DNA of 50,519 bases from Candidatus Thorarchaeota archaeon (GTDB taxonomy: Archaea; Asgardarchaeota; Thorarchaeia; Thorarchaeales; Thorarchaeaceae), in contig JAEORG010000271.1 in assembly GCA_016841005.1 (NCBI GenBank), positions 1 through 50,519 on the forward strand, read 5' to 3'. Positions 25,982-35,344 of the stretch are shown in pieces (the first letter of the stretch is position 1; each line of letters opens with the position of its first letter). The translations under genes and the position numbers were made by a program. The notes beneath the pieces are model-generated. The model ran no database searches. It was not told the DNA's origin and saw nothing but the letters and a program-made list of their open reading frames with translations.

Positions 25982-28900
25982 ATGTACAAACAATTGTTCA
26001 TGCTTCTTCTCGTTTTGACGACAATTCAAATTCCTGTTGCTGCGAGTGAAACATCATCATATAGAACTAATCTGGCTTCACCTACGATAGAGCCTATTAT
26101 TGACTCAATGCTTAGTATGGAAATATCAAACCACATAGAATCCAAGATTCTCTCGAATGTCAAAGAAAATAACGATGTAAAAGCGATTCTCCGATTCCAA
26201 GAAGAACTTACAACCTCTGAGATTGAATACGCTGAATCTTTGGGAATTCAATTCATCAGAAGAAGCGGAGAAGTTGTGCATGTAGGTACAGTTTATTCAG
26301 CTACGGTGAGTAGCAATTTGTCTCTACAGCGTATTGTACCTTTGGGTTTAATTCAGGCAACTTCAGGTTCAAAGCAATTTTATCCAGCAATACCGTCCTC
26401 AGTTCCTGCAATAGGTGCTCCTGAGGTATGGTCAAACTTAGAAAAAGATGGCGAGGCAATTGATGGGACTGGAACAACAGTAGCTGTTATTGATACTGGT
26501 GCAGCTTGGTTACACCCTTCGTTGTGGCGAGCAAGTACGGATAGTCTTTCGGTAATATCCAGCGGACCTGATTATTATGTTGATGTAGATGGTGATTCAA
26601 TTGCTGATGCAGATGAAGGACCAATCAACACAGTCCAAGGCCAGACAGGACCGGTTATTGATTATTCAGAGGATTACATGTTCATCGATGTTAATGATAA
26701 TGGACTATTCGATTATAGTGCTGGTGATAGATGGCTTGGGGGAATTGATTCAAATCACGATGGTGATATCTCTCTAGATAGTGAAAATGTTGTTGTTCTA
26801 GGGGAGTCAAAAGTTGCCATATTTTATGACCAATACTCTGGAAATGTATATGTCAGAAGTGTAAATCTCACGTCTGCATTAAATGTTGGAGATACAAATG
26901 GACATGGTACTCATGTATCTTCAATAATAGCTGGTGGTCAGCCAGGTATGACCAACTATGTGGGGGTTGCTCCTGGAGCAGATTTGATAATAATTCGAAG
27001 TACATTAGATTCTGCTGCAGTACTAGATGGAATTTCTTTTGCTGTACAGAATGATGCAGATGTTATCAACATGTCATTCTCGAGTTATCTCGGATTCCTA
27101 GATGGTACAGATCTTGAAGACATTGCTATCAGCGAAGCAATGACTGAGCATGGAGTTATATCAACACTTGCGGCGGGCAATCTAGGTGGTCGCCCCAAAC
27201 ATGCAAGATTCCAATCCACCAATAGTCAAAATGGTAGTGCTACTCTCTCTGTTCTTAATCCACCAGATTATTCTTTCCTCAACCTACTATGGCGAAGTTC
27301 AGATGATGACGAACATGTTATTCTATCGCCTCCAGGTGGAGATGATATCGATATTGGATCTTTCAGTTCATTAGAAGGAACTCCGCAGATACTTGAAACC
27401 GATAATATTAGTGCATATATTTTTCCAGATACAAGTGAACGGGGATTTAATCGTTTAATTATCCAAATTTCTGAGGAAACTCATTATTGGGATAATGGAA
27501 TTTGGGGAATAACAGTGACTAATCCAAACGGCGAAGATGTTTGGATAGATGGTTATGCTTGGGACAATACATGGACTGGCACATCTATGCGTTTTCAAAC
27601 AGGTGTCGACTATACTCGAACAATAAGCTCACCAGGAACCTCTGATTTGGGAGTTACAGTGACAGCCTACAATGAGGTCACAACGGACCTAAGTGCCTCT
27701 TCAAGTGTCGGACCACGAGTGGATGGTGTAGTTAAACCAAATGTTGCCGCACCTGGAGATGCGATTCGTGCAGCATACAATAGTGTCACTTCTCTTTGGG
27801 TTACAAGATCTGGGACAAGCATGGCTGCACCTCACGCTGCAGGCGTTGTTGCCTTAATCAGACAAGCATCTGGAGTTTCTAATGGTTGGAGTACATTATC
27901 TGCACTCTATCAAGGTGCAGGTGGGCAAAATAATCACTTTAGCCCAGCATCTACTAGTTGGGGTTTTGGTCTTTGTAACCCACAATGGTCTGTACAACAT
28001 CTTCTAGACCCTGTGGCTGATTCGATTTACTGGGGCGGTATTTCATCAATACTTGATGATCCCACCAACTCTTCAATTGATTCTGGTCTAGATATAGTCA
28101 ATGTCAAGGCTTACCTTACAAATAGCAATACTTGGATTCGAATAGGGATGCAGGGTGAACCAGACTTTTCTGGAGAGAATGAGTTGATTCTGGATTGGGA
28201 TCGAGACTCCTCACTTGCAACAGGTGAAATAGGCATTGATATGAGAATAATACTTACCTCCGGTGTCGCAAATATTTACGAGTGGTCAGGGAGTACGTTC
28301 TCTCTCTCTGGACAAGCCTCTTGGTCAAATGACACAACAGCAGTATATCTCTCTGTCAGTAGAGACCCTCAGGTAACTCATGGAAGATTCTTTCTAGTTA
28401 CTCAGAATGCAACTTACACTGATTTAGACGTCACTACTACGGTAACACTGATGAATCAATGGAGTCCGATTGTTCATTCTCTAGAGATAGAAAATCTTGA
28501 GAGTAACTTTACAATAAGTGGTACAGTGTTTGACAAAGACTCAGATACAAGTCAATTGGAGATAAATCTGAAAATTGTTGATGGTGGCTTAGATATACTT
28601 CAACAAAATGACCAAGATGGTCAGAATAGCTTTTCAATTGAGTACGATACTGAAGACTTTGAAACAAATGATATCGTATCACTAATTCTTACTGTGTCTG
28701 ATGGTGACATTGAGTTGAAACTTCCACCTATCCTGCTATCTGGAGGAAATGCATTGGAGTTGAACTTTGTAGAAGCAGAGTTGGATCAAACAACGGTACG
28801 AGTCGGACCTTTTATTTCAGAAAGAATTACTGGGCGTCTAGTACTTGAAGGTCACCTCTTGGCTGAAGAAGTCAGATTATCATTGATACCACCCACTGGG

Positions 28901-29161
28901 CTTCAGTATAATCTAACTCTTGCTGGAGTTTCTGGTGTCTACGAATTCGATGTTTCTCCCTCTAACATTGCAGTAAATACCTACGACGTCTATGCGGTTG
29001 CTATCCCTATTGCTGGAGATGAAGTAATACAGTATCTTGGTGAATTGGTGATAGTTCAAGATTATTTCATTGTAATCCTTATAGGGGGAGTAGGAGTGGG
29101 TATCTTGGTAGTAATCTACATCGTGCTCAAGTTAAGACTTAGACATAGTGTGGAGGGATAG
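25982..29161 (+). CDS. Membrane-anchored subtilisin-like protease (S8)
   Basis: 1059 residues. It has a signal peptide (MYKQLFMLLLVLTTIQIPVAAS), a propeptide to about 135, and a catalytic domain with Asp near 171 (AVIDTGAAWLHPSLW), His near 308 (TNGHGTHVSS), Asn in AAGNLGGRPKHARF and Ser near 612 (SGTSMAAPHAAG). The Asp-His insert carries two acidic DxDxD-type loops (DVDGDSIADADEG and DVNDNGLFDYS) suggestive of Ca2+. Beta-sandwich domains fill 690-1010, then one TM helix (IVILIGGVGVGILVVIYIVL) and a short basic tail. It shares the insert and the GNLGGxxKHAxF motif with the 10865 protease, so these two form a subfamily. The gene is followed after 3 bases by the flavoprotein gene. Confidence 0.93.
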   Translation: MYKQLFMLLLVLTTIQIPVAASETSSYRTNLASPTIEPIIDSMLSMEISNHIESKILSNVKENNDVKAILRFQEELTTSEIEYAESLGIQFIRRSGEVVHVGTVYSATVSSNLSLQRIVPLGLIQATSGSKQFYPAIPSSVPAIGAPEVWSNLEKDGEAIDGTGTTVAVIDTGAAWLHPSLWRASTDSLSVISSGPDYYVDVDGDSIADADEGPINTVQGQTGPVIDYSEDYMFIDVNDNGLFDYSAGDRWLGGIDSNHDGDISLDSENVVVLGESKVAIFYDQYSGNVYVRSVNLTSALNVGDTNGHGTHVSSIIAGGQPGMTNYVGVAPGADLIIIRSTLDSAAVLDGISFAVQNDADVINMSFSSYLGFLDGTDLEDIAISEAMTEHGVISTLAAGNLGGRPKHARFQSTNSQNGSATLSVLNPPDYSFLNLLWRSSDDDEHVILSPPGGDDIDIGSFSSLEGTPQILETDNISAYIFPDTSERGFNRLIIQISEETHYWDNGIWGITVTNPNGEDVWIDGYAWDNTWTGTSMRFQTGVDYTRTISSPGTSDLGVTVTAYNEVTTDLSASSSVGPRVDGVVKPNVAAPGDAIRAAYNSVTSLWVTRSGTSMAAPHAAGVVALIRQASGVSNGWSTLSALYQGAGGQNNHFSPASTSWGFGLCNPQWSVQHLLDPVADSIYWGGISSILDDPTNSSIDSGLDIVNVKAYLTNSNTWIRIGMQGEPDFSGENELILDWDRDSSLATGEIGIDMRIILTSGVANIYEWSGSTFSLSGQASWSNDTTAVYLSVSRDPQVTHGRFFLVTQNATYTDLDVTTTVTLMNQWSPIVHSLEIENLESNFTISGTVFDKDSDTSQLEINLKIVDGGLDILQQNDQDGQNSFSIEYDTEDFETNDIVSLILTVSDGDIELKLPPILLSGGNALELNFVEAELDQTTVRVGPFISERITGRLVLEGHLLAEEVRLSLIPPTGLQYNLTLAGVSGVYEFDVSPSNIAVNTYDVYAVAIPIAGDEVIQYLGELVIVQDYFIVILIGGVGVGILVVIYIVLKLRLRHSVEG

Positions 29162-29164
29162 ACA

Positions 29165-30448
29165 TTGAAGCTTGTGGTGATTGGATATGGCCCTGGAGGG
29201 GCTGCGGCCGCAACTGCAGCGAGAATTTTTGATCCAAAATCTGAGATAGTAATCTACACGGGCGAAACCTTAGATGCACATCGAAAACCTGGAGCGTCAT
29301 ATGCTCTTGAGCATCCTGACACTAAGGACTTAGTCATACAGGATTGGTCTATCAAAGCTCTTTCAAATCGACGTATCCGAGTTGTTTCAGGTGTCACAAT
29401 CGATGGAGTTGACACCTCAAAACGTACTATTTCAGGAACTGACTCGAAAGGTAAGAATTTCGAGGATTCGTATGATAAGATTGTGGTCGCAACTGGAGGA
29501 TTACCGTCAGTTCCTTCTATTCCTGGAGTTGACCTCCAAGGAGTATATACAATTCAAGATATGGTAGATACCAGTAAGATTGGTAGTAGCCTTTCTGGTA
29601 TGAATCGTATACTTATTGTTGGAGCAGGGTTTAGTGGACTAGAAGTCGCAGAACGTTTTCTCTCATTAGGAAAACAGGTGCATCTCATTGTGCGCTCTCG
29701 ACTTATGCGACGTCAACTTGAGCAACCAATGAGTAATGAACTGCTATCTAGAATTCAAAAAAGACTTGTAGTACATCAAGGTGTATCTCCGTCATCTATC
29801 GAAGGTGAAGATTTTGTTACTGGAATCAATCTTGATGGCGAAATGCTAGAGGGTGATGCAGTCTTATTTATGACCGGGGTGCGACCAAACACGAAATTGG
29901 CTATTCAAATGGGACTTGAGCTTGGAAGTTTAGGTGGAATCAAGGTAAACGAATCAATGGAGACATCCAAACAGGGAGTTTACGCAGTTGGAGATTGTGT
30001 GGAAATGTCAGACTCTCTTTCTGGACAACCTATCCTAATGCCTATTGGAAGTGTTGCTGCTCGTGCTGGGCGACAGGCTGGGGTTGCAGCTGTTGGTGGA
30101 CGAAAAATCTATGGTGACACTTCTTTGCTCTTTCAATACGATCGCCTTTTTGAAACTGATATTGTATGTGTAGGAAATTCTTCTACACGAGCTAGTGAGG
30201 TAGGTATTAAGGCAAACATACATTATCTAGAAGATCCCGCGGAATTTTCAAAGGTCGCAGTAGTCACAAATGATCAAGACCAAGTCATAGGTGGTCAAGT
30301 TATAGCAGCTCGTCTCGGAGCACGGATTGGATATCAGATTCTTGAACGAGTGGAATCTAAAGCCATCTTTAGAGATCGACCACTACTTGATTCCACACAC
30401 AAACGGATGAAGGACCTTATTGAACAGACGTTTGGTCCTATTCGATAG
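29165..30448 (+). CDS. FAD/NAD(P)-dependent oxidoreductase, CoA-disulfide reductase/NADH oxidase-like
   Basis: 427 residues, cytoplasmic. It has an FAD-binding GYGPGGAAAA at residues 7-16, a second Rossmann motif VGAGFSGLEVAERF for NAD(P)H, and YAVGDCVEM for the flavin. The fold fits the NADH oxidase/CoA-disulfide reductase/NirB-like group. The active-site cysteine of that group (usual SCGLPY) is absent: the equivalent region reads KPGASYALEHP. It therefore cannot use the Cys-based disulfide or peroxide chemistry and may be a ferredoxin, rubredoxin or other reductase. The start is TTG 29165 with GGAGGG (29154-29159), 3 bases after the subtilisin stop. Its 3' end overlaps the convergent S8 gene by 11 bases. 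Confidence 0.88.
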   Translation: MKLVVIGYGPGGAAAATAARIFDPKSEIVIYTGETLDAHRKPGASYALEHPDTKDLVIQDWSIKALSNRRIRVVSGVTIDGVDTSKRTISGTDSKGKNFEDSYDKIVVATGGLPSVPSIPGVDLQGVYTIQDMVDTSKIGSSLSGMNRILIVGAGFSGLEVAERFLSLGKQVHLIVRSRLMRRQLEQPMSNELLSRIQKRLVVHQGVSPSSIEGEDFVTGINLDGEMLEGDAVLFMTGVRPNTKLAIQMGLELGSLGGIKVNESMETSKQGVYAVGDCVEMSDSLSGQPILMPIGSVAARAGRQAGVAAVGGRKIYGDTSLLFQYDRLFETDIVCVGNSSTRASEVGIKANIHYLEDPAEFSKVAVVTNDQDQVIGGQVIAARLGARIGYQILERVESKAIFRDRPLLDSTHKRMKDLIEQTFGPIR

Positions 30449-33365
30449 ATGGTGGAGAATGATCCTTTGGCTCCTCTTCCCATTCAGGAGACCACTCTCT
30501 TTCAATTCTAGGACGACTCGGTTTCTTACGTCCGAATTTCAGTATTCCCACATACAATAGAGCGACACCGACAATGGCAAGGAGACTATACATAACACCT
30601 AGTAAAAGGTCATCATCAACTGCAGGAACCGGAACAAGAAAGGTCTTGATATAATTTCTAACATGACCTTCTGAATCTGAGGCAAGTATTGTTAATTCAT
30701 AGAAGCCCGCATTTTCTAATTCAAACTCAAGGAAGTATTTGTACCCTAACGATTCTATGACTGTTGTAGGAATCTCAGTACCTGCAGAATTCTTGAGAGT
30801 GATATCGACCTGATCAAGATTCTCATCAAAAATGTATGCAGTGAAGTTTGCTAGTTCTCCAATCTCGCCATATTCAAATTTGACATCAAAGATTCTTGGT
30901 TCTATTGGAAATATTGCCTCTGCGACATTCTTGAGTAATCTCAGATTATCTGCATTCAACCTTTCAGCATCGTATATCGTAGTATCAAAGAGTAATGAGC
31001 CATCAGAGAGTGCTATGACCTTACCTTCTCCCACATTTACAACTGCTAACAATGCATGTGTTTTCAATGCATCTGTCCAAATGAGCCCTGTTGCTCCTGC
31101 AACTGAAGGGTCGACGGAGAGAGTGCCTCCATTCAGAATGAAGATATTCCTGACTCCATCCGTAAGTTGATTTGTTTCAACAGATCCTCCATTGTCTGCC
31201 CCATAGACATCACCACTATCGTTGCCAATCCAATTCCTCTCACACTGAATGCCATATGGTTCTAAGATTTGATTGTAAGATTCAAAGGCAAAAGCGGGAA
31301 TATTATTTGTAACGTCAAATCCTTCTGATAGAATTAAGAGGACACCACCTTCTTGAACATAATCGTGGATGATATTAATCTCTGTTTCCGAATATTGTGT
31401 TTCTGTGTCCATAATCATTAGCACTTCAGATGTAGCAAGAGCTGCAGTAGTTATTTGAGGGAATGTCAAAGCATTCGCCCAATTTGTTGGATATGCAGTT
31501 ACTATCATACCCTGTTCACGTAAATAATCTCCAAAATATCTGAAATAATCTGGATCATCAGGATCCTCAGCAGAGTGATGTGCCATATCAACTAAAACTC
31601 GACCACCATAATCAGTGATGAGAAGATTAAGTTCCATTGAAGCAATTACTTCTCCATTCTTGATCATGTCAACTGACCCTGTGTATCTTCCTAAAGCAGA
31701 AAGTGGAAGGTCTTCAGGAACATCAAGTCCAATACTGAAGTAATTCTGTCCTGTAGGAACATATGGGTTCTCTCCCAATGTTATGAAGTCTGATGCGTTA
31801 CCAGTTGCTTCTAGTATTACAGATCCTCTATTTACTGTTGAAATTACTGTGACATTCTGAGGAGATCTACTATCTCCTATAATGAAAACTTGATCTGACC
31901 CTGGAAGTGTAGGGAATCTGAGTGGCGACATTATTGTAATAACACCAGATGTGTTGGTGTATAACTCTGAGGCTTTTGTCACATTAGCTAGTCCGAATCC
32001 CTGCTCCATTGGGTCGACTCCTAAATCTGTGGCACCTGCCATAAGGAACGCCTTAATCTCTACGGGAGTCATTCCCGGATGTTTGTCTAGAAGAAGTGCA
32101 GCTAATCCAGCAATCTGTGGAGCTGCCGCAGAAGTTCCTGACCAAATTGTATATGGTGCAGTGAATTGACTTTCATTGTATGGTTGGTACTCTGTCGGAT
32201 CAGAATTTTCCAACCGCCCTGATAAGACAAGATACCCTGGTGCAAGAATATCTGGTTTAGTAAAAACACCGTGTGGTTCTGTCTGTTCCCTTACTACTGG
32301 ACCACGACTGCTGAAAGATACAATGTCAATTGACCCAATTGATGCTCCAACTGTTATCGCGTTGTTATCAATACCTGGTGATGTTATTGATTCAGTTGCT
32401 GGTCCTGAATTACCTGCAGCTATCACTACAATAATTCCGCCTTGAATGGCCGCATTTATTTCTTGAACAGTTGGTTGGGGATATAGCGGATTATCCGGCC
32501 ATACACCTCCTAGACTAAGCGTAATAATATCAACGCCGCTTGTTCTCGCGTACTCAATGCCTTGTGCAATAATTGAGTCATCTGCAGCACCTTCAGAATC
32601 TAAAGCTTTTATGACAAGAAGCTTTGATCCTGGTGCAAGTCCTGTATACTCTCCCGAAGTTCCAACACCAGTTCCTGCGACTAACCATGAAACAGCTGTT
32701 CCATGCCCATTATCATCATAGGCGTCAATTCCATCTTGGGGATCCATATCATTTTGTCCACCTATGAGGTCATAGAAACCGTATATCCTGCCTTCCAAAT
32801 CTGGATGAGTTCCATTTGCACCACTATCAATTACTGCTACAGTAACTCCAGTGCCATTGTAGCCCTCTGCATAAATCGAATCAGCTCCGAGGTATTTGTC
32901 AGAATGAACATAACTATCTCCTAGGCCAGTTTGGTCGGCTTCATTCTCAATGGGCGATGAATCAATCACTCTCTGTTGATCGTATCCGAGGTATGAAACC
33001 CCATCTAGTTTTGTAAGCATTCTAATTGCATCTGACGTTGCATATGCGGATGCTGTTGGAATCATGTCAAAGATGTGTCTGACAGATAAGTCTGGAATGT
33101 CAGCTTTATTCAAAGTTTCCTGAATAAGTTGAGAATCAAAATAATCTTGAAATTGAATGACTATAGGATGAATAATATCAGATGATTCATCCATCTTCTG
33201 AGTGAGCTCAGGAGATATAATTTCACCAATGGACGCTACTTCAGAAGTATTTGTAGGAAATTGAATTTCAATTATTGGTAGAATTAGAAGTCCAATAACA
33301 ATTCCTAGAAGAATGATGTTGCTGTTTTTCCGTGCGAGTCGCGACATTGTAGACTGCCCATCCAA
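30438..33365 (-). CDS. Membrane-anchored subtilisin (S8) with GATase-like domain, site-1-protease-like architecture
   Basis: 975 residues. N-terminal signal anchor (NIILLGIVIGLLILPIIEI), propeptide to about 140, catalytic domain with D180 (AVIDSGANGTHPDL), H221 (DDNGHGTAVS), N319 (AAGNSG) and S412 (SGTSAAAPQIAG). A beta domain covers 480-585. Residues 587-820 (GGRVLVDMAHHSAEDPDD, then LMIMDTETQYSETEINI and EGGVLLILSEG) look like a GATase1/DUF4350-like Rossmann domain. An Ig-like domain, one TM helix and a 35-residue acidic, Pro-rich cytoplasmic tail follow. The order catalytic-beta-GATase-TM-short tail is that recalled for eukaryotic MBTPS1. The start is ATG 33365; a second in-frame ATG is six codons in. 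A TATA-like TTAACTTA lies about 25 bases upstream. Confidence 0.92.
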   Translation of the reverse strand: MDGQSTMSRLARKNSNIILLGIVIGLLILPIIEIQFPTNTSEVASIGEIISPELTQKMDESSDIIHPIVIQFQDYFDSQLIQETLNKADIPDLSVRHIFDMIPTASAYATSDAIRMLTKLDGVSYLGYDQQRVIDSSPIENEADQTGLGDSYVHSDKYLGADSIYAEGYNGTGVTVAVIDSGANGTHPDLEGRIYGFYDLIGGQNDMDPQDGIDAYDDNGHGTAVSWLVAGTGVGTSGEYTGLAPGSKLLVIKALDSEGAADDSIIAQGIEYARTSGVDIITLSLGGVWPDNPLYPQPTVQEINAAIQGGIIVVIAAGNSGPATESITSPGIDNNAITVGASIGSIDIVSFSSRGPVVREQTEPHGVFTKPDILAPGYLVLSGRLENSDPTEYQPYNESQFTAPYTIWSGTSAAAPQIAGLAALLLDKHPGMTPVEIKAFLMAGATDLGVDPMEQGFGLANVTKASELYTNTSGVITIMSPLRFPTLPGSDQVFIIGDSRSPQNVTVISTVNRGSVILEATGNASDFITLGENPYVPTGQNYFSIGLDVPEDLPLSALGRYTGSVDMIKNGEVIASMELNLLITDYGGRVLVDMAHHSAEDPDDPDYFRYFGDYLREQGMIVTAYPTNWANALTFPQITTAALATSEVLMIMDTETQYSETEINIIHDYVQEGGVLLILSEGFDVTNNIPAFAFESYNQILEPYGIQCERNWIGNDSGDVYGADNGGSVETNQLTDGVRNIFILNGGTLSVDPSVAGATGLIWTDALKTHALLAVVNVGEGKVIALSDGSLLFDTTIYDAERLNADNLRLLKNVAEAIFPIEPRIFDVKFEYGEIGELANFTAYIFDENLDQVDITLKNSAGTEIPTTVIESLGYKYFLEFELENAGFYELTILASDSEGHVRNYIKTFLVPVPAVDDDLLLGVMYSLLAIVGVALLYVGILKFGRKKPSRPRIEREWSPEWEEEPKDHSPPSIE

Positions 33366-33529
33366 GTTCAGAATTCTAGCACGTAAGTTAAGGTTTTGCT
33401 TGAGGGCGTGATTGTATCAATAATATCAAACTCTCGGTCAGCTCGGAATCAAAGAGAAATGAGGAAATATCTTCTCATGCAGTATGTAGTACTGTAGGGC
33501 AAAATGCACTACTTGGGGTGTAGACTAGA

Positions 33530-33817
33530 ATGGGATTAACACACGAATATGAGAGACGGATACAGATTAAGCACTTTTTTGATGATCGCGACACTGGTGC
33601 GAAGAGAAGAACATGGCTTGAAGTGCAGATGGCACTTCCTCAAAAAACAACTGAAGGTTGGGTGAATGATGGTAAAGTACGTCTATCATTAGGGGACGAA
33701 CGTGACATTAAAGGAGCTTTTCTTTTGAATATAGAAGAAGTCTGTCGTCTTTACAAATCACTTGAGCTAATAATCAATGAACACGAGTCGTTGAAATCAC
33801 AACTATGGCGTGAATAG
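33530..33817 (+). CDS. Small protein of unknown function
   Basis: 95 residues, cytoplasmic, starting at ATG 33530 with GGGGTG about eight bases upstream. The N-terminal two thirds look like beta strands with turns (RRTWLEVQMALPQ, GKVRLSLGDERD), and the C-terminus is a long amphipathic helix (IEEVCRLYKSLELIINEHES). A beta-sheet plus helix of this size could be a nucleic-acid-binding or dimerising fold, but I cannot name a family. A nine-T terminator follows 20 bases after the stop, which supports a real monocistronic gene. Confidence 0.6.
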   Translation: MGLTHEYERRIQIKHFFDDRDTGAKRRTWLEVQMALPQKTTEGWVNDGKVRLSLGDERDIKGAFLLNIEEVCRLYKSLELIINEHESLKSQLWRE

Positions 33818-33836
33818 GTGAAAAAAACTATCGTCC

Positions 33837-33845
33837 TTTTTTTTT
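33837..33845 (+). terminator. Poly-T terminator
   Basis: A run of nine T bases lies 20 bases after the stop of the 33530-33817 gene. Oligo-T tracts are the main intrinsic termination signal in archaea. Confidence 0.65.
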
Positions 33846-33940
33846 CGCGACGATTTTCTGCTTTATGATATACTGCAAGAACAGATATATCTCTAGACTC
33901 ATTTTATCTAAAGTGTTCAGCTTGATTAGGAGTTACCAAA

Positions 33941-35062
33941 TTGGTCGGTCATCAACCATTGCCAGTCACCTTGGCGCAGATAGATTTCAATGCAGATTTT
34001 GGAAGTAATCTTGTTGCTATACTTCCTTATGCGTTACCTTTGATATTTGGCGGAATAATGTTGCTTCTCTTTCAGAGATATCTACCTCGAGAAGAGCCCA
34101 AAAGAAATGTCCTCTTATTTGTGGGAATAGTAGGAGTCGGGTCTTCGGTATTGATGATTCTATACGCTGGTTTCGGATCTATGTGGGTCACATTTGGATC
34201 CTATAACATTTTCATCTCTATTCTTCAACGTCTTACATTGATGGCGTTTACTTACAGTATTATCTATTCAATGATCTATCTGCTAGGGACTATCCTCATC
34301 TTTTCATACTTGGCGAATTATGTCATCTCCCCTCCAAATCCAGATTTTGTTAAAATTCAAGAGAGTCTAAAGGACGTACGTGAAACTGTTGAGAAAACCA
34401 CGAAGGAAAAGAAAGAATTGGAGGTAGAGAATAAACGATTGAACGAATTCTTGAAGGAGAAGGAGGAATCACTGGCTCTACTAAGTTCAGAACTTGACGC
34501 GTTGAAAGCATCAGTAGGTGAACGGGACTCCTCTATTGCAGAAATGGAGGCGAGGTTACGAGCAACTCCTCCAGAAGAGAGTTCAGAAGCTGAGCAAGAA
34601 CTTCTAGTAACTATTTCAAAGAAGGATCAAACGATTAGTAAGCTTCAATCAGAAATTGCTGACTTGAAACTGATTCTTGAAGGCTCTGAGAAACAGAAAG
34701 GAACTTCTGAAGTAGCTGAAGCTACTGGTGATGTGATGGCCAAGATTCAACAGTTGGAAGAACAACTTAACTCTGCTAATTCAAAACTGGCAGATTATGG
34801 TCGTCGATCTGAAACAGCAAATGAAGTTTCAGACAGTGTCATATCAGACTTAGCTGAGTTAATCTCCCAGGTACAGGGAAGTGGGCTTGATGATTCTACA
34901 AAGAAAGTCTTGACAAGTCTAATAGAAGGGTTAGGACGAGCGATGGGTAGAATTTCTGCTGTGTCAGCTGATAAGGATGACTCACCTAAGGTGGAACTCA
35001 TTGGAGCAGTCATGATGGTTCATGAGATTGTTGATGGGGTGAAGAAGCTCTCTCGGATGTAA
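33941..35062 (+). CDS. Three-TM membrane protein with a long coiled-coil domain
   Basis: 373 residues starting at TTG 33941, with TAGGAGTT (33926-33933) about eight bases upstream. Residues 25-45, 57-78 and 95-128 are hydrophobic membrane segments. Residues 135-290 are a nearly continuous coiled coil with heptads rich in Glu/Lys (EKTTKEKKELEVENKRLNEF), and the last 80 residues form a helical, mildly acidic domain (VISDLAELISQVQ). The long coil probably faces the cytoplasm and could tether or organise other proteins at the membrane. No homologous family is recognised. The 3' flank is the long leader region of the giant subtilisin. Confidence 0.7.
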   Translation: MVGHQPLPVTLAQIDFNADFGSNLVAILPYALPLIFGGIMLLLFQRYLPREEPKRNVLLFVGIVGVGSSVLMILYAGFGSMWVTFGSYNIFISILQRLTLMAFTYSIIYSMIYLLGTILIFSYLANYVISPPNPDFVKIQESLKDVRETVEKTTKEKKELEVENKRLNEFLKEKEESLALLSSELDALKASVGERDSSIAEMEARLRATPPEESSEAEQELLVTISKKDQTISKLQSEIADLKLILEGSEKQKGTSEVAEATGDVMAKIQQLEEQLNSANSKLADYGRRSETANEVSDSVISDLAELISQVQGSGLDDSTKKVLTSLIEGLGRAMGRISAVSADKDDSPKVELIGAVMMVHEIVDGVKKLSRM

Positions 35063-35158
35063 TATTTCTGAAAATATTCATTCATACAAACGATTGTCTG
35101 GACAGGATTATAGAGGTGATGTTTTCTCGAAAGAGCGTTATGAGCGCTTCTTAGTATG

Positions 35159-35166
35159 TTTAAATA
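35159..35166 (+). promoter_or_regulatory. Strong TATA box upstream of the giant subtilisin
   Basis: TTTAAATA matches the archaeal TATA consensus. Transcription should start near 35190. No other ORF on this strand begins before the subtilisin at 35433. Confidence 0.5.
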
Positions 35167-35283
35167 CCGTCATATCCTATTAAAGTTTGATATTAAGTAC
35201 TCATAACCCTTATCACGTATACAATATTGCGTAATCCTTAATAGTAGTTCTGAAATCTCAATTGTTTAATCACGCATGAAGTA

Positions 35284-35344
35284 GAGAACGCGGAATGAGG
35301 AGATGTGCTTGCTTGCCCGACGGGGCGCGTTCTCGGCAGGCACA
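35284..35344 (+). other. GC-rich hairpin in the leader of the giant subtilisin gene
   Basis: GAGAACGCG (35284-35292) and CGCGTTCTC (35336-35344) form a perfect 9-bp stem. Inside it, GCCCGACGGGGC can fold into a second short stem, and TTGCC can alternatively pair with GGCAGG just after the outer arm. The flanks are AT-rich. It may be a structured leader, a riboregulator or a small RNA. Confidence 0.4.

Noticed and set aside
35128..35152. Imperfect stem AAGAGCG/CGCTTCTT as an RNA gene
   Set aside because: It is short with a bulge and no conserved RNA features; more likely the end of the preceding transcript.
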